Positions 1 through 8,175 are shown, counted from the stretch's first letter. The stretch: DNA of 39,464 bases from Bryobacterales bacterium (GCA_030693045.1 JAUYBU010000205.1:1-39464), one strand, 5' to 3'. A program made the numbers and translations. Notes: generated by a model not told the origin, from the sequence alone.

Positions 1-374
1 CTTCCTGCGCTCATGCGCTGCCTCCAAAATACGCTTTGGAACCTTCCCTTTTTCAATTCCACCGATCAGTAGCGAGAATTGCCTTTGTTGTGGTCCGTAA
101 AAACCGAATGGCCGATACTGGACCCCCGCAAAAACTATCCTAAGTTCGTAAAGCCCACTCCAGCCCCTGTATGCACTGAAAAATTTCTCTGGAAAAATGG
201 GAAACCCTTGTAGGGCGAAAATCCTGGCATTGATTTTTACCTTCGCCCCCCTGGGAACCTCCGAGGAATTCAGCCAGCGAAGAATGAGGTTTTCCCCGAG
301 TGCCGTATGGTAGTCCCAAAAGCTCCACAAACCCATACTACAAGAAAAAACTTCTTTTTGCAAGCCTTTTCCCA
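1..374. other. No gene recognised
   Basis: This stretch is visibly richer in A and T than the rest of the window. The only open frame of note is 62 codons on the minus strand (140-328). It matches no family I know and has no convincing ribosome binding site. I see no RNA gene here. The part just upstream of 375 leads into a strong promoter. Confidence 0.5.
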
Positions 375-403
375 TTGACATCGTAGCTGGAAAAACATAT
401 ACT
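375..403 (+). promoter_or_regulatory. Near-consensus sigma70 promoter for the tRNA-like gene
   Basis: TTGACA at 375-380 and TATACT at 398-403 are separated by exactly 17 bases. This is a perfect -35 and a one-mismatch -10 at optimal spacing. A start near 410 would give a leader of about 70 bases before the tRNA-like gene at 479. No other gene begins close behind it, so the tRNA-like gene is the likely target. The match is seen directly; activity is inferred. Confidence 0.75.
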
Positions 404-478
404 AATATTGATGCTACTGACAACAAAAGGCCAGCCACTCCAGGTAGCTACTCCCAGACGGCTGACCTTTGATCCCAC

Positions 479-571
479 GGTGGGGTGCCGGAGTGGTTTA
501 ACGGCTCCGATTTACATTCGGCAAAGCGGCGCTAGCACCACCGCTCAGGGGTTCGAATCCCTTACCCACCG
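479..571 (+). tRNA. Class II (long variable arm) tRNA-like gene, serine-type body, apparent anticodon UAC
   Basis: The T arm is clear: a 5-pair stem (547-551 with 559-563) around TTCGAAT at 552-558. The acceptor arm is 479-485 with 564-570, with a G-A mismatch at the seventh pair. U8 and G9 are followed by a 3-pair D stem (488-490 with 502-504) and an AGTGGTTTAA-type loop. The anticodon stem pairs 507-510 with 518-521 plus a T-C mismatch. The loop TTTACAT puts UAC (513-515), a valine anticodon, at positions 34-36. A variable arm of five pairs (525-529 with 541-545) carries an 11-base loop. The discriminator is G (571), and no CCA is encoded. Long variable arm plus G73 is the serine pattern, so anticodon and body disagree. 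It could be an unusual tRNA or a decayed one; the strong promoter upstream favours expression. Adding the pair C478-G571 would give a 13-layer acceptor/T helix. Confidence 0.7.
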
Positions 572-572
572 A

Positions 573-914
573 CAGCGTCAACGAACAGACCGCACAATTG
601 GAGCTTCTGGCGAGAGCCCTTCAAGCTCTTTCCACCCGCCCACTGCTGCGTGGCAATCCAGCCACTCGATGAGCACGAGGCGCATCTGGCTTCAGAATAT
701 CCCATCTCCACGCTAAAGCACCACTACCGGGCCCCCGGGCCGTTTGACACGGCCCCGCGCCCCTTCTTATCATTGATCTCAGCACCCTGCTGTCCGAAGA
801 CGGGGAGCCGGGTGCGCCCTGGATGTTCCGAACTCTTCGCTTTCCGAGCCGCTGGCCGCGGGCCGGACGAGTCCGGCGCCGTAGCTAGATGGCGTATTCA
901 CTGGAGAAGCATAA
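573..914. other. Intergenic stretch, two weak hairpins only
   Basis: No coding region is supported here. Two short inverted repeats are visible. GAGCTT (601-606) pairs with AAGCTC (623-628) and is followed by TTT, a weak candidate terminator for the tRNA-like gene. GGGCCGT (737-743) pairs with ACGGCCC (749-755) and is followed by a C/T-rich run. The sequence GGAG near 907 is the probable ribosome binding site of the ABC ATPase gene at 915. Confidence 0.4.
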
Positions 915-1883
915 ATGATCAAGGTCGAAGGTCTGACAAAGCGCTATGGGCGAAATGTCGCCGTGAACAACATTTCATTTGGGGTTCAGAAAGGCCAGAT
1001 CGTCGGCTTCCTGGGCCCCAACGGCGCCGGGAAAACGACGACCATGCGCGTGCTGACCTGCTTTCTGCCGCCCACCGCGGGCACGGCGGAGGTGGCCGGC
1101 TACGACGTGCTGGCCGCGCCGATGGAGGTCAAGAGGCGCATCGGCTACCTGCCCGAAACCCCTCCGCTGTACCCGGAAATGGAGGTCGTCGAGTACCTGG
1201 TATTCGTCGGCCGGCTCAAGGGAATCGGCAAAGGCGATTTGGCCCGGCGGGTGGATGAAGTCATCGAACGCACCGCCATCGGCGACGTGCGCACGAAGCT
1301 GCTGGGCCGTCTTTCCAAAGGCTACCGCCAGCGCGTCGGCCTGGCGCAGGCGATCATCCACAACCCGGACGTGCTGATCCTGGACGAGCCCACCGCCGGA
1401 CTCGACCCCAAGCAGATCATCGAGACCCGGCAGTTGATCCGCAAGCTGGCCGGCGATCACACCATCATCCTGAGCACGCACATCCTGCCCGAGGTCGAGC
1501 AGACCTGCGAGCAGGTGGTCATCATCAGCAAGGGCAAGCTGGTGGCCACGGATTCGGTGCAGAACCTGACCAACCGCCTGCGCGGGTCCGAAGCGGTCGC
1601 CGTCTCGGTGGACACGCCTGGCGGCGCGCCGCCGGCCGACCAGATCCGGCAGAAACTCGAGCAGGTGCCGGGCGTCAGCCGGGTGGTGTTCAAGGAAGCC
1701 CGCGACACCCGCCAATCGTTCGAGGTCGAGAGCCTGCAAGGCCGCACGGTCCGCGCGGACCTGGCGCGCGCGGTGGTGGAATCCGGCTGGAACCTGGTCG
1801 AACTGCACGCCGTGGCGTTCAGCCTGGAGGACATCTTCCTCCAGTTGACGTCCACCGACGCGGCCGAGGGAGGCAAGCAATGA
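915..1883 (+). CDS. ABC transporter ATP-binding protein, GldA/CcmA type
   Basis: This is the 322-residue ATPase subunit of an ABC-2 type exporter-like complex. It hydrolyses ATP at the inner face of the cytoplasmic membrane. Walker A (GPNGAGKT, residues 34-41), signature LSKGYRQR (133-140), Walker B with LILDEPTAGLD (154-164) and H-loop STH (187-189) are all intact. The Q-loop position is Glu (LPE, 79-81), as is usual in this subfamily. About 100 further residues follow the ATPase fold, as in gliding-type GldA and drug-resistance ATPases. The start is supported by GGAG a few bases upstream. The last four bases overlap the start of the permease gene. The operon with GldF-, GldG- and DUF4340-like genes marks it as a Gld-type system. 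The substrate is unknown, and gliding itself is not implied. Confidence 0.93.
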   Translation: MIKVEGLTKRYGRNVAVNNISFGVQKGQIVGFLGPNGAGKTTTMRVLTCFLPPTAGTAEVAGYDVLAAPMEVKRRIGYLPETPPLYPEMEVVEYLVFVGRLKGIGKGDLARRVDEVIERTAIGDVRTKLLGRLSKGYRQRVGLAQAIIHNPDVLILDEPTAGLDPKQIIETRQLIRKLAGDHTIILSTHILPEVEQTCEQVVIISKGKLVATDSVQNLTNRLRGSEAVAVSVDTPGGAPPADQIRQKLEQVPGVSRVVFKEARDTRQSFEVESLQGRTVRADLARAVVESGWNLVELHAVAFSLEDIFLQLTSTDAAEGGKQ

Positions 1884-2647
1884 AAAACGTCTGGATCATT
1901 TGTCGCAAAGAACTGAAAAGCTACTTCGCTTCGCCGATCGCCTATGGCCTGATGGCCTTCTTCGCCGCCATCAGCGGCTACTTCTTCTATGTGGCCGTGG
2001 CGATCTTCGTGCGCCGCGGCATGGAATCGCAAATGATGGGCCGCGGCATGCCGATGGACATGGGCGAATGGATCGTGAGGCCGCTGCTGATGAACATCAG
2101 CGTCATCGGACTGTTCCTCATCCCCATGATCACCATGCGGCTGTTCGCCGAGGAGAAGCGCACCGGCACCATCGAGCTGCTGGCCACCTCTCCGGTGCGC
2201 GACATCGACATCATCCTGGGAAAATGGCTGGCGGCGATGTTGCTGTACCTGGCGATACTGGGCACATCGGCGCTCAACTTCTCGTTCCTGTTCATGTACG
2301 GCAAGCCCGACTGGCGTCCGCTGCTGGTCGGCTATCTCGGCCTGATCCTGCAAGGCGGGTGCCTGCTCGCCATCGGCACGTTCCTTTCGACCACCACCCG
2401 CAACCAGATCATCGCCGGCACGGCCACCTTCGCCGTGTGCCTGCTGCTGTGGGTGCTGGATTGGGTCAGTTCCTACGAAACCGCGGCCTGGGCGCAGGTG
2501 CTGAGTTACCTCTCGGTGGTGACGCACTTCGAGACGTTCGCCAAGGGAGTGCTGGAGATCAAGGACATCGTGTTCTATCTCTCCATGATCTTCTTCGGAC
2601 TTTTTCTGACGGCGCGATCAATGGAATCGCTGCGGTGGAGGGCGTAA
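1880..2647 (+). CDS. ABC-2 type permease, GldF-like
   Basis: This 255-residue integral membrane protein is the permease partner of the preceding ATPase. An N-terminal motif CRKELKSYFASPIAY leads into a hydrophobic segment. About six membrane segments follow, with a cytoplasmic stretch FAEEKRTGTIELLATSPV between the second and third. That stretch is the hallmark of ABC-2 permeases (GldF, NosY and CcmB-like). A methionine-rich loop (GMESQMMGRGMPMDMGEW) lies between the first two segments, presumably outside. The start ATG overlaps the ATPase stop codon region by four bases, so the two are probably translationally coupled. The stop is immediately followed by the next gene. The transported substrate cannot be read from the sequence. 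Confidence 0.9.
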   Translation: MKNVWIICRKELKSYFASPIAYGLMAFFAAISGYFFYVAVAIFVRRGMESQMMGRGMPMDMGEWIVRPLLMNISVIGLFLIPMITMRLFAEEKRTGTIELLATSPVRDIDIILGKWLAAMLLYLAILGTSALNFSFLFMYGKPDWRPLLVGYLGLILQGGCLLAIGTFLSTTTRNQIIAGTATFAVCLLLWVLDWVSSYETAAWAQVLSYLSVVTHFETFAKGVLEIKDIVFYLSMIFFGLFLTARSMESLRWRA

Positions 2648-4132
2648 ATGAGAGCCGACTGGTTGAAGACCCGGCAGACGCGTTACACGGCTTACGCCAC
2701 CGTGTACATCGCGATTATTCTGGCTGTTTTGGGCGTGGTGAACTTTCTCGCGAAACGTCATACCAAGAGTTGGGACTCGACCGCCAACAAACGGTTCAGC
2801 CTCTCGGATCAAACCGGGAAGGTGGTCAAGAACCTCAAGCAGGACGTCAGGATCCGTTACTTCGACCGCACCAGCGAGTTCCAGCGCGCCAAAGACCTGC
2901 TGGACCGCTACGACAACCTCTCGACCCGGTTGAGCGTCGAGTACATCGATCCGGACAAGAAGCCCCAGGTGGCCAAAGCCGAAAGCGTCCGCACCTACGG
3001 CACCATCTTTATTCAAGCCGGCGCGAAGAAGGAAGAGGCCAAGAGCCTGACCGAAGAGGAACTCACCGGGGCGCTGGTTCGCGTGCTGAAAAGCGGCGAG
3101 CGGATGGTGTGCGTGGTGTCCGGATCGGGCGAACACTCGCTCGACGACACCCAGCGCACCGGCTACTCCGCGGTGAAAGAGGCTCTGGAAAAGAATAACT
3201 ACAAGACCCGGACGATTTCGCTGCTCGGCAAGTCCGACGAAACGGCCAAACTCGGCACGGTGAAACTGGGCGAAGCGCCGGCGGCACCGCCAGCCAAGAT
3301 CAAGCTGGGCGAAGCGCCGGCGCCGGGCGCGGCGACTGGAATTGCGGTCCCCAAGGACTGCACCATCCTGCTGGTCGGCGGGCCGCGGTACGACTACATG
3401 GAGCCCGCGGTAAAAGCCATCCAGTCCTTTGTCGAAGGCGGCGGGCGCGCGCTGCTATTGCTCGATCCCCCGCTCAAGCTGGGGCGCGAGGAGACCGGCG
3501 ACAACGCGGCGCTGGTGAAGGTGCTGGAAAGCTGGGGCGTGACGCTGAACAAGAACCTGGTGGTCGACACCAGCGGCGTCGGGCAGCTTTTCGGATTGAG
3601 CGAGGTGGTGCCGCTGGTTACCACCTACGAGTCGCACGCGATCGTGCGCGAGATGAAGGAAGTCGCCACCGCGTTTCCGATCGTGCGCTCCATCGACACC
3701 AAGTCCACCGACAAAGCGACCGCCGAGAAACTGCTCTCGAGTTCGGGCAACAGCTTCGCCACCACCAACCTGTCCTCGCAGGAACTGCGCATCGACCCGG
3801 CCAAGGACAAGAAGGGTCCGCTGACCCTGGCCGCCGCCGGCTCATACAACTCCGGCAAGGAAGGCGAGAAAGGCCGCTTCGTGGTGGCCGGCTCGTCGGG
3901 CTGGGTGTCCAATAACATCATCCGGTTCAACGGCAACCGCGACCTGTTCCTGAACATGATGAACTGGCTCAGTTCGGACGAAGACCTGATTTCGATCCGC
4001 CCGAAGGAGCCCGAAGACCGGCGCATTTCGCTCAACCAGCGGCAGATGAAGACCGTCTTCTACAGCAGCGTGCTGGCCATTCCGCTGCTGGTGATGGCGG
4101 GCGGTCTGTTGGTCTGGTGGCGCAGGAGGTAG
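2648..4132 (+). CDS. GldG-like ABC transporter auxiliary protein
   Basis: This 494-residue protein resembles GldG and the 'ABC-type uncharacterised transport system' family. It has a membrane anchor near residues 15-38 and a large extracytoplasmic part. That part begins with a motif found in this family (NKRFSLSDQTGKVVKNL) and is followed by a segment resembling the glutamine-amidotransferase-like fold (LLVGGPRYDYMEPAVKAIQSF). A second membrane segment precedes a basic WWRRR end, so both ends are cytoplasmic. It starts directly after the permease stop and lies five bases before the DUF4340 gene. It probably forms the periplasmic part of the transporter complex. An unusual 13-residue tandem duplication (KLGEAPA twice) lies near residues 206-231. 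Catalytic activity is not evident. Confidence 0.85.
   Translation: MRADWLKTRQTRYTAYATVYIAIILAVLGVVNFLAKRHTKSWDSTANKRFSLSDQTGKVVKNLKQDVRIRYFDRTSEFQRAKDLLDRYDNLSTRLSVEYIDPDKKPQVAKAESVRTYGTIFIQAGAKKEEAKSLTEEELTGALVRVLKSGERMVCVVSGSGEHSLDDTQRTGYSAVKEALEKNNYKTRTISLLGKSDETAKLGTVKLGEAPAAPPAKIKLGEAPAPGAATGIAVPKDCTILLVGGPRYDYMEPAVKAIQSFVEGGGRALLLLDPPLKLGREETGDNAALVKVLESWGVTLNKNLVVDTSGVGQLFGLSEVVPLVTTYESHAIVREMKEVATAFPIVRSIDTKSTDKATAEKLLSSSGNSFATTNLSSQELRIDPAKDKKGPLTLAAAGSYNSGKEGEKGRFVVAGSSGWVSNNIIRFNGNRDLFLNMMNWLSSDEDLISIRPKEPEDRRISLNQRQMKTVFYSSVLAIPLLVMAGGLLVWWRRR
3263..3322 (+). repeat. 39-bp in-frame tandem duplication inside the GldG-like gene
   Basis: The phrase CTGGGCGAAGCGCCGGCG occurs twice at a 39-base offset and encodes KLGEAPA in both copies. 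The spacer is Pro/Ala-rich. The reading frame is kept, so this lengthens a linker rather than breaking the gene. Confidence 0.7.
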
Positions 4133-4136
4133 GGCG

Positions 4137-5465
4137 ATGCGGATTCGTGGACTGATGATCGCGGTCGCCGTGCTGGCCCTTCTCGGCGGATTGCTGTGGT
4201 GGTCGAACAAAGCCGAAAAGGCCAAGGAAGGCCAGCCCGCCAAGGACGCGCCGCCGAAGATCGTTCAGATCCCCGAGGATCAGATCCGGCAGATCGAGAT
4301 CGCCCGGAAGGACGGCGAAGCCACCGTCATTCGGAAGAACGCTTCCAACAAATGGGAGATGACGGCGCCGCAGCCGCTGAGTGTGGATCAGGAGGCGGCC
4401 AACTCGGTCGCCTCCGCGCTTGCCTCGTTGAGTTCCGACCGGCTGATCGAAGAGAAAGCGGCGGATCTGACGCAGTACGGCCTGGGCGCGCCAGCTCTCG
4501 CCGTCACCGTCACCAAGAAGGACGGCAAGACCGAGAAGCTTCTGCTGGGCGATGACACGCCCACTGGCGGCAGCGTTTTCGCGAAGCTCGCCAGCGATCC
4601 GCGGGTGTTCACCGTCGCGACCTTTAACAAGTCCAGTCTCGACAAGACCGGGAAAGACCTGCGCGACAAGCGGCTGCTGACGTTCGATTCCGACAAACTG
4701 GTGCGCGTCGAGCTTTCGGCCAAAACGCCGGGGCTCGAGTTCGGCAAGAACAATCAGAACGAGTGGCAGGTCGTCAAGCCGCGCCCGCTGCGCGCCGACA
4801 GTCTTCAGATCGAGGAAGTGATCCGGAAGCTGAAGGACGCCAAGATGGACACATCCGTCAGCGGCGAGGACGCCAAGAAGGCCGTGGCGGCGTTCGGCGG
4901 CGCCAAGTTGGTGGCGACGGCCAAGGCAACCGACGCCAGCGGCACGCAGCAACTCGAGGTCCGCAAGGGCGCCGACAACAAGTACTACGCGCGCTCGAGC
5001 GTCGTCGAAGGCACGCACACGGTGGGAGCCGACCTAGGCGACGCTCTCGACAAGGGGCTCGACGATTTCCGCAACAAGAAGCTGTTCGATTTCGGCTTCA
5101 GCGACCCGACCAAGGTCGAGATTAACCGCGGCGGCAAGCTGGCCGCCTACCAGAAATCGGGCGAGAAGTGGATGGCCGGCCCGAAGCAGATGGATTCGGC
5201 TTCCGTCCAGGCGCTGATCGACAAGCTGCGCGACCTGGCTTCGATCAAGTTCCTCGATCAGGGCTTCACCACGGCGGTGTTCGAGGCGACCGTTACGTCC
5301 AACGACGGCAAGCGCACCGAGAAGGTGTCGGTCTCGAAGTCCGGGAACAGCTATTTCGCCCGGCGGGAGAATGAACCGGCGGTCTACGAACTCGACGGCA
5401 AGATCGTGGAAGAGTTGGAGAAGGCGGCCGGTGAAGTTAAGGAGTTCCAGCAACCAAAGAAATAG
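4137..5465 (+). CDS. DUF4340 domain protein of the ABC transporter operon
   Basis: This 442-residue protein has a single N-terminal membrane segment (about residues 5-22) ending in WWSNKAEKAKEG. A long Lys/Asp-rich extracytoplasmic region follows. The pattern 'I.I.R.DGEATVIRKNASNKWEMTAPQPLSVDQEAANSVASAL' recurs in variant form further along (FGKNNQNEWQVVKPRPLRAD, and again near YQKSGEKWMAGPKQMDSASVQ). This gives about three copies of the DUF4340 unit. Such proteins are routinely encoded after GldA/F/G-like genes and are thought to act with the transporter outside the membrane. The biochemical role is unknown. It is the last gene of the four-gene operon; a separate pathway starts 16 bases later. 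Confidence 0.85.
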   Translation: MRIRGLMIAVAVLALLGGLLWWSNKAEKAKEGQPAKDAPPKIVQIPEDQIRQIEIARKDGEATVIRKNASNKWEMTAPQPLSVDQEAANSVASALASLSSDRLIEEKAADLTQYGLGAPALAVTVTKKDGKTEKLLLGDDTPTGGSVFAKLASDPRVFTVATFNKSSLDKTGKDLRDKRLLTFDSDKLVRVELSAKTPGLEFGKNNQNEWQVVKPRPLRADSLQIEEVIRKLKDAKMDTSVSGEDAKKAVAAFGGAKLVATAKATDASGTQQLEVRKGADNKYYARSSVVEGTHTVGADLGDALDKGLDDFRNKKLFDFGFSDPTKVEINRGGKLAAYQKSGEKWMAGPKQMDSASVQALIDKLRDLASIKFLDQGFTTAVFEATVTSNDGKRTEKVSVSKSGNSYFARRENEPAVYELDGKIVEELEKAAGEVKEFQQPKK

Positions 5466-5481
5466 CCGCGGATGAACATGG

Positions 5482-6825
5482 ATGAACGGGCTTCTCACTG
5501 ACTTGTACCAGCTCACAATGGCCGCCGGGTACTTCCGCGCCGGCAAGGTCCAGGAGCGGGCCACTTTCGAGCTTTACGTCCGCCGCCTGCCGCGGAATCG
5601 CAACTACGTCGTCGCGGCGGGGCTCCAGCAGGCGGTCGAGTACCTGCTGAACCTTCGTTTCACCGGCGAAGAGATCGACTACCTTCGAGGACTGCCGCAG
5701 TTCGCCGGCGCCGATCCCGGCTTCTTCGACGCGCTGAAGCGATTCCGGTTCACCGGCGACGTCTACGCGGTGCCCGAGGGCACGCCGGTGTTCGCCGGCG
5801 AACCCATGCTCATGCTGCGCGCGCCGATCATGGAAGCGCAGATTCCGGAAACCTATCTGCTGTCGATGATCGGCTTCCAGTCGCTCATCGCCACCAAGGC
5901 GGCGCGGGCGGTGGAGACCGCGGCCGGGCGCGCCGTGGTCGAATTCGGCACGCGGCGGGCGCACTCGCCCGAGGCCGGAGTGCTGGCGGCGCGCGCCGCC
6001 TACGTCGGAGGTTGCGCGGGATCGAGCAACACCCTCGCCGGCTTCCGGTTCGGCATCCCGGTATTCGGAACCGCGGCCCATTCGTGGGTGCTTTCGTTCC
6101 CCACCGAGGCCGAGGCGTTTCGCCAGTTGCAGGGCCTGCTGGGCCCGGCGACGGTTTACCTGATCGATACTTACGACACCCTCGAAGGCGCTCGCCTGGC
6201 GGCTGGCCTGGGCCGGCCGATGTGGGGCGTGCGTCTGGACAGCGGCAACCTGGTCGAGCTTTCGCGCTCCGTCCGCCGGATTCTGGATGAGGCCGGCCTC
6301 CCGGACGCCAAGATCATGGCCACCGGCGATTTGAACGAGTACAAGATCCTCGAACTGGTCGCCGTGCGCGCGCCCATCGACGCCTTCGGCGTGGGAACCG
6401 ATCTGGCCACTTCGGCCGACGCGCCGAGCCTGGGCGCGGTGTACAAGCTGGTCGAGGTGCAAACCGGCGACGTTAAGCGCTACACCGCCAAGTTCAGCGC
6501 GGATAAATCCACCGTCCCGGGCGCCAAACAGGTTTTCCGCTACGCCGACCACGACCTGGTCGCCTGTTCCTGGGAGTGCCCCGCCTGGCGCGACGACAAG
6601 CACCCGGTCGCGCTTCTCAGGCCGGTGATCGCCGGCGGCGAACTGGTTGAACCCTTGCCGGACACGCACGCGGCGCGCCGCCATTGCGCCACCAATCTGG
6701 AGGAACTCCCGCGCGCCATCCGAACGCTGTTCGACGCCAAGCAGCCGTACCCGGTCCACCATAGCGCGGAACTGAAGAAACTGATCCGGCAGGCGCGAAC
6801 CGCCGCCGGCGCGAGCGCCGAATGA
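5482..6825 (+). CDS. pncB: Nicotinate phosphoribosyltransferase
   Basis: This 447-residue enzyme makes nicotinate mononucleotide from nicotinate and PRPP, the entry step of NAD salvage (Preiss-Handler). It starts with the family's LLTDLYQLTMAAGYF. It also carries VEFGTRRAHSPEAG (residues 153-166), GCAGSSNTLAG (177-187), and GTAAHSWVLSF with His200, the histidine phosphorylated in this family. The phosphate-site region IDTYDT and the GVGTDL motif follow. Three ATGs lie within ten bases (5472, 5478, 5482), and only the one at 5482 is in frame. The stop overlaps the start of the nicotinamidase gene by four bases, so deamidase and transferase are probably made together. Length and motifs agree with a complete, active enzyme. 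Confidence 0.94.
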   Translation: MNGLLTDLYQLTMAAGYFRAGKVQERATFELYVRRLPRNRNYVVAAGLQQAVEYLLNLRFTGEEIDYLRGLPQFAGADPGFFDALKRFRFTGDVYAVPEGTPVFAGEPMLMLRAPIMEAQIPETYLLSMIGFQSLIATKAARAVETAAGRAVVEFGTRRAHSPEAGVLAARAAYVGGCAGSSNTLAGFRFGIPVFGTAAHSWVLSFPTEAEAFRQLQGLLGPATVYLIDTYDTLEGARLAAGLGRPMWGVRLDSGNLVELSRSVRRILDEAGLPDAKIMATGDLNEYKILELVAVRAPIDAFGVGTDLATSADAPSLGAVYKLVEVQTGDVKRYTAKFSADKSTVPGAKQVFRYADHDLVACSWECPAWRDDKHPVALLRPVIAGGELVEPLPDTHAARRHCATNLEELPRAIRTLFDAKQPYPVHHSAELKKLIRQARTAAGASAE

Positions 6826-7403
6826 AGACCGTTTTTTTCGACGTCGATACCCTGATCGATTTCGTCTTCCCCGCCGGAGCGCTGTATGTCCCGGGCGCCG
6901 AGCACCGCCTGGGGGCGGTTGCCGCTCTGACCCGCCATGCCGCCGCTCACGGCATCCCGGTGATTTCAACCGCCGATGCGCACGCCGAGAACGACCCCGA
7001 ATTCCGCTCCTGGCCGGCCCATTGCGTGAAGGGCACGCTGGGGCAGCGCAAGCCCGACGTGACGCTGTTGGAAAACCGTGTCGTCATTCCGGCGGATGCC
7101 GCGTGGCCCGTGCCGGCCCTGGCGCAGCAGGTGATCGTCGAGAAGCGGACTCTGGACTGTTTCGACAGCCCCCACCTTCGCCCGCTCCTGGATCGGCTTG
7201 CGGCGGATCGCTACGTGGTCTATGGCTTCGTCACCGAATACTGCGTCCGCTATGCCGCCCTGGGCCTGCTCGCAACGGGCCGGCGCGTGGAGTTGGCGAA
7301 AGACGCCATCCAATACCTGCGCCAGCAGGACGCCGACAGGACTCTCGCCGAGTTCACCGCCGCCGGAGGCATCCTCACCACGGTGGCGGAAGTATGCCGG
7401 TAA
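6822..7403 (+). CDS. pncA: Nicotinamidase-like cysteine hydrolase
   Basis: This 193-residue isochorismatase-fold protein probably deamidates nicotinamide to nicotinate, supplying PncB encoded just before it. The triad positions can be read: Asp7 (FFDVDTLIDF), Lys108 (VEKRTLDCF) and Cys141 (VTEYCV). The metal ligands Asp52 and His54 (TADAH) and His67 (WPAHCVKGT) are also present. WPAHCVKGT is the typical 'WP-HC-GT' motif of nicotinamidases. The start ATG overlaps the pncB stop by four bases. The family also contains other amidases, but the neighbour and metal site make nicotinamidase the best reading. Confidence 0.85.
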   Translation: MKTVFFDVDTLIDFVFPAGALYVPGAEHRLGAVAALTRHAAAHGIPVISTADAHAENDPEFRSWPAHCVKGTLGQRKPDVTLLENRVVIPADAAWPVPALAQQVIVEKRTLDCFDSPHLRPLLDRLAADRYVVYGFVTEYCVRYAALGLLATGRRVELAKDAIQYLRQQDADRTLAEFTAAGGILTTVAEVCR

Positions 7404-7419
7404 ACCCGCCGCGCGTTTT

Positions 7420-7465
7420 CTCGTCCTGAGTTAATGAAGGCCGGCGAACCGGCCGCTCAGACGAG
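7420..7465 (+). terminator. Two-tier hairpin between the NAD salvage genes and the CpxP/Spy-like gene
   Basis: An outer stem CTCGTCCTGAG (7420-7430) pairs with CTCAGACGAG (7456-7465) with one bulged C. Inside it, GGCCGG (7439-7444) pairs with CCGGCC (7449-7454) around a CGAA tetraloop. There is no U-run, so an intrinsic terminator is uncertain. The 3' arm ends right at the GAGGAGA ribosome binding site of the gene at 7477, so the hairpin could also act as a leader structure. Confidence 0.5.
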
Positions 7466-7476
7466 GAGAAACCTAA

Positions 7477-8043
7477 ATGAAAACCACTACTCTGACAGTG
7501 TGTCTGTATGGATTGACCGTTTTCACGGCAGCGGCGCAAGGTCCGCCGCCCCAACCGCCAGCACCTGCTGTCAACGCCGTCAAGGAGGCCCTGAATCTCA
7601 CCGACGGGCAACTGACTCAACTTCGCCAGGTGCAGCAGAACCGCATCCAGGCCAACCGGCAGCTCCAGGATCAGATCGCCGAGCGCCAGCGGACACTGGA
7701 TCAGACCCTGCGGCAATCCGCTCCGGATGCCGTAACCGTCGGCAACCTGGTCCTGGACGCGAACAAGTTGCGCAAACAGATCCGGATCAACGATGAGACC
7801 TATCGCGGCATGGCGGCCAACGTTCTGACCGCGGATCAGAAGAAGAAACTCCAGGATCTGGAGAACGCTCTAAAGCTGCGGCCGGCCATCGAACAGGCGC
7901 TGGGGCTCGGCCTTCTCGCTCCGCCCGCGGATCAGGGCCCTGGCGCGGGTCCAATGGGCTTCGGTTCACGGCGGCCGCCCGGCGGCGGCGACCCGATGCG
8001 CAATCGCTGGCAGGGCCAGCGGCTCCACCAACCGCTTAACTGA
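7477..8043 (+). CDS. Exported CpxP/Spy-like (LTXXQ) small protein
   Basis: This 188-residue protein has a signal peptide (MKTTTLTVCLYGLTVFTAAAQG, cleavage probably after AAA or AAQ). The mature part is mostly helical. Two LTxxQ-type motifs are visible: LTDGQLTQL near residue 41 and LTADQKKKL near residue 115, separated by a Gln/Arg-rich helix likely to form a coiled coil. These motifs mark the CpxP/Spy family of periplasmic chaperone or metal/stress-sensing proteins. The tail is Gly/Pro/Arg-rich and probably disordered. It stands alone, with GAGGAGA just upstream of the start. No Cys or His clusters suggest metal binding. The function is inferred only from the fold-type motif. Confidence 0.7.
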   Translation: MKTTTLTVCLYGLTVFTAAAQGPPPQPPAPAVNAVKEALNLTDGQLTQLRQVQQNRIQANRQLQDQIAERQRTLDQTLRQSAPDAVTVGNLVLDANKLRKQIRINDETYRGMAANVLTADQKKKLQDLENALKLRPAIEQALGLGLLAPPADQGPGAGPMGFGSRRPPGGGDPMRNRWQGQRLHQPLN

Positions 8044-8057
8044 GACCGTGAACACAT

Positions 8058-8122
8058 CGGGGACACTCCGGGCTGATCTTACGGGGACCATCGCTTGACC
8101 CCGGGACACAGGCGTGTCCCCC
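8058..8122 (+). repeat. Dispersed hairpin repeat, family A copy 1
   Basis: The unit begins CGGGGACACTCCGGGCTGAT and ends GGCGTGTCCCCC, so its ends are inverted (GGGGACAC / GTGTCCCC). Similar units occur at 14306-14372, 39265-39294 (partial), 39304-39369 and, inverted, at 39397-39464. This copy sits between two convergent genes. Confidence 0.85.
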
Positions 8123-8175
8123 AGGCTTTACGCCTCATGAAGGCCGTGCCACCTCTCCAGCTACTCGGTCGAGGG

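Noticed and set aside
478-572. Reading the tRNA-like gene as selenocysteine tRNA
   Set aside because: A 13-layer acceptor/T helix is possible, but the D stem is short, the anticodon is not UCA, and U8/G9/G73 fit a serine-type body.
408-716. 102-codon frame across the tRNA-like gene
   Set aside because: It overlaps the structured RNA gene and begins at the promoter's expected start point without a ribosome binding site.
5437-6969. 510-codon minus-strand open frame
   Set aside because: It is antisense to pncB, with no domain and shadow-frame composition.
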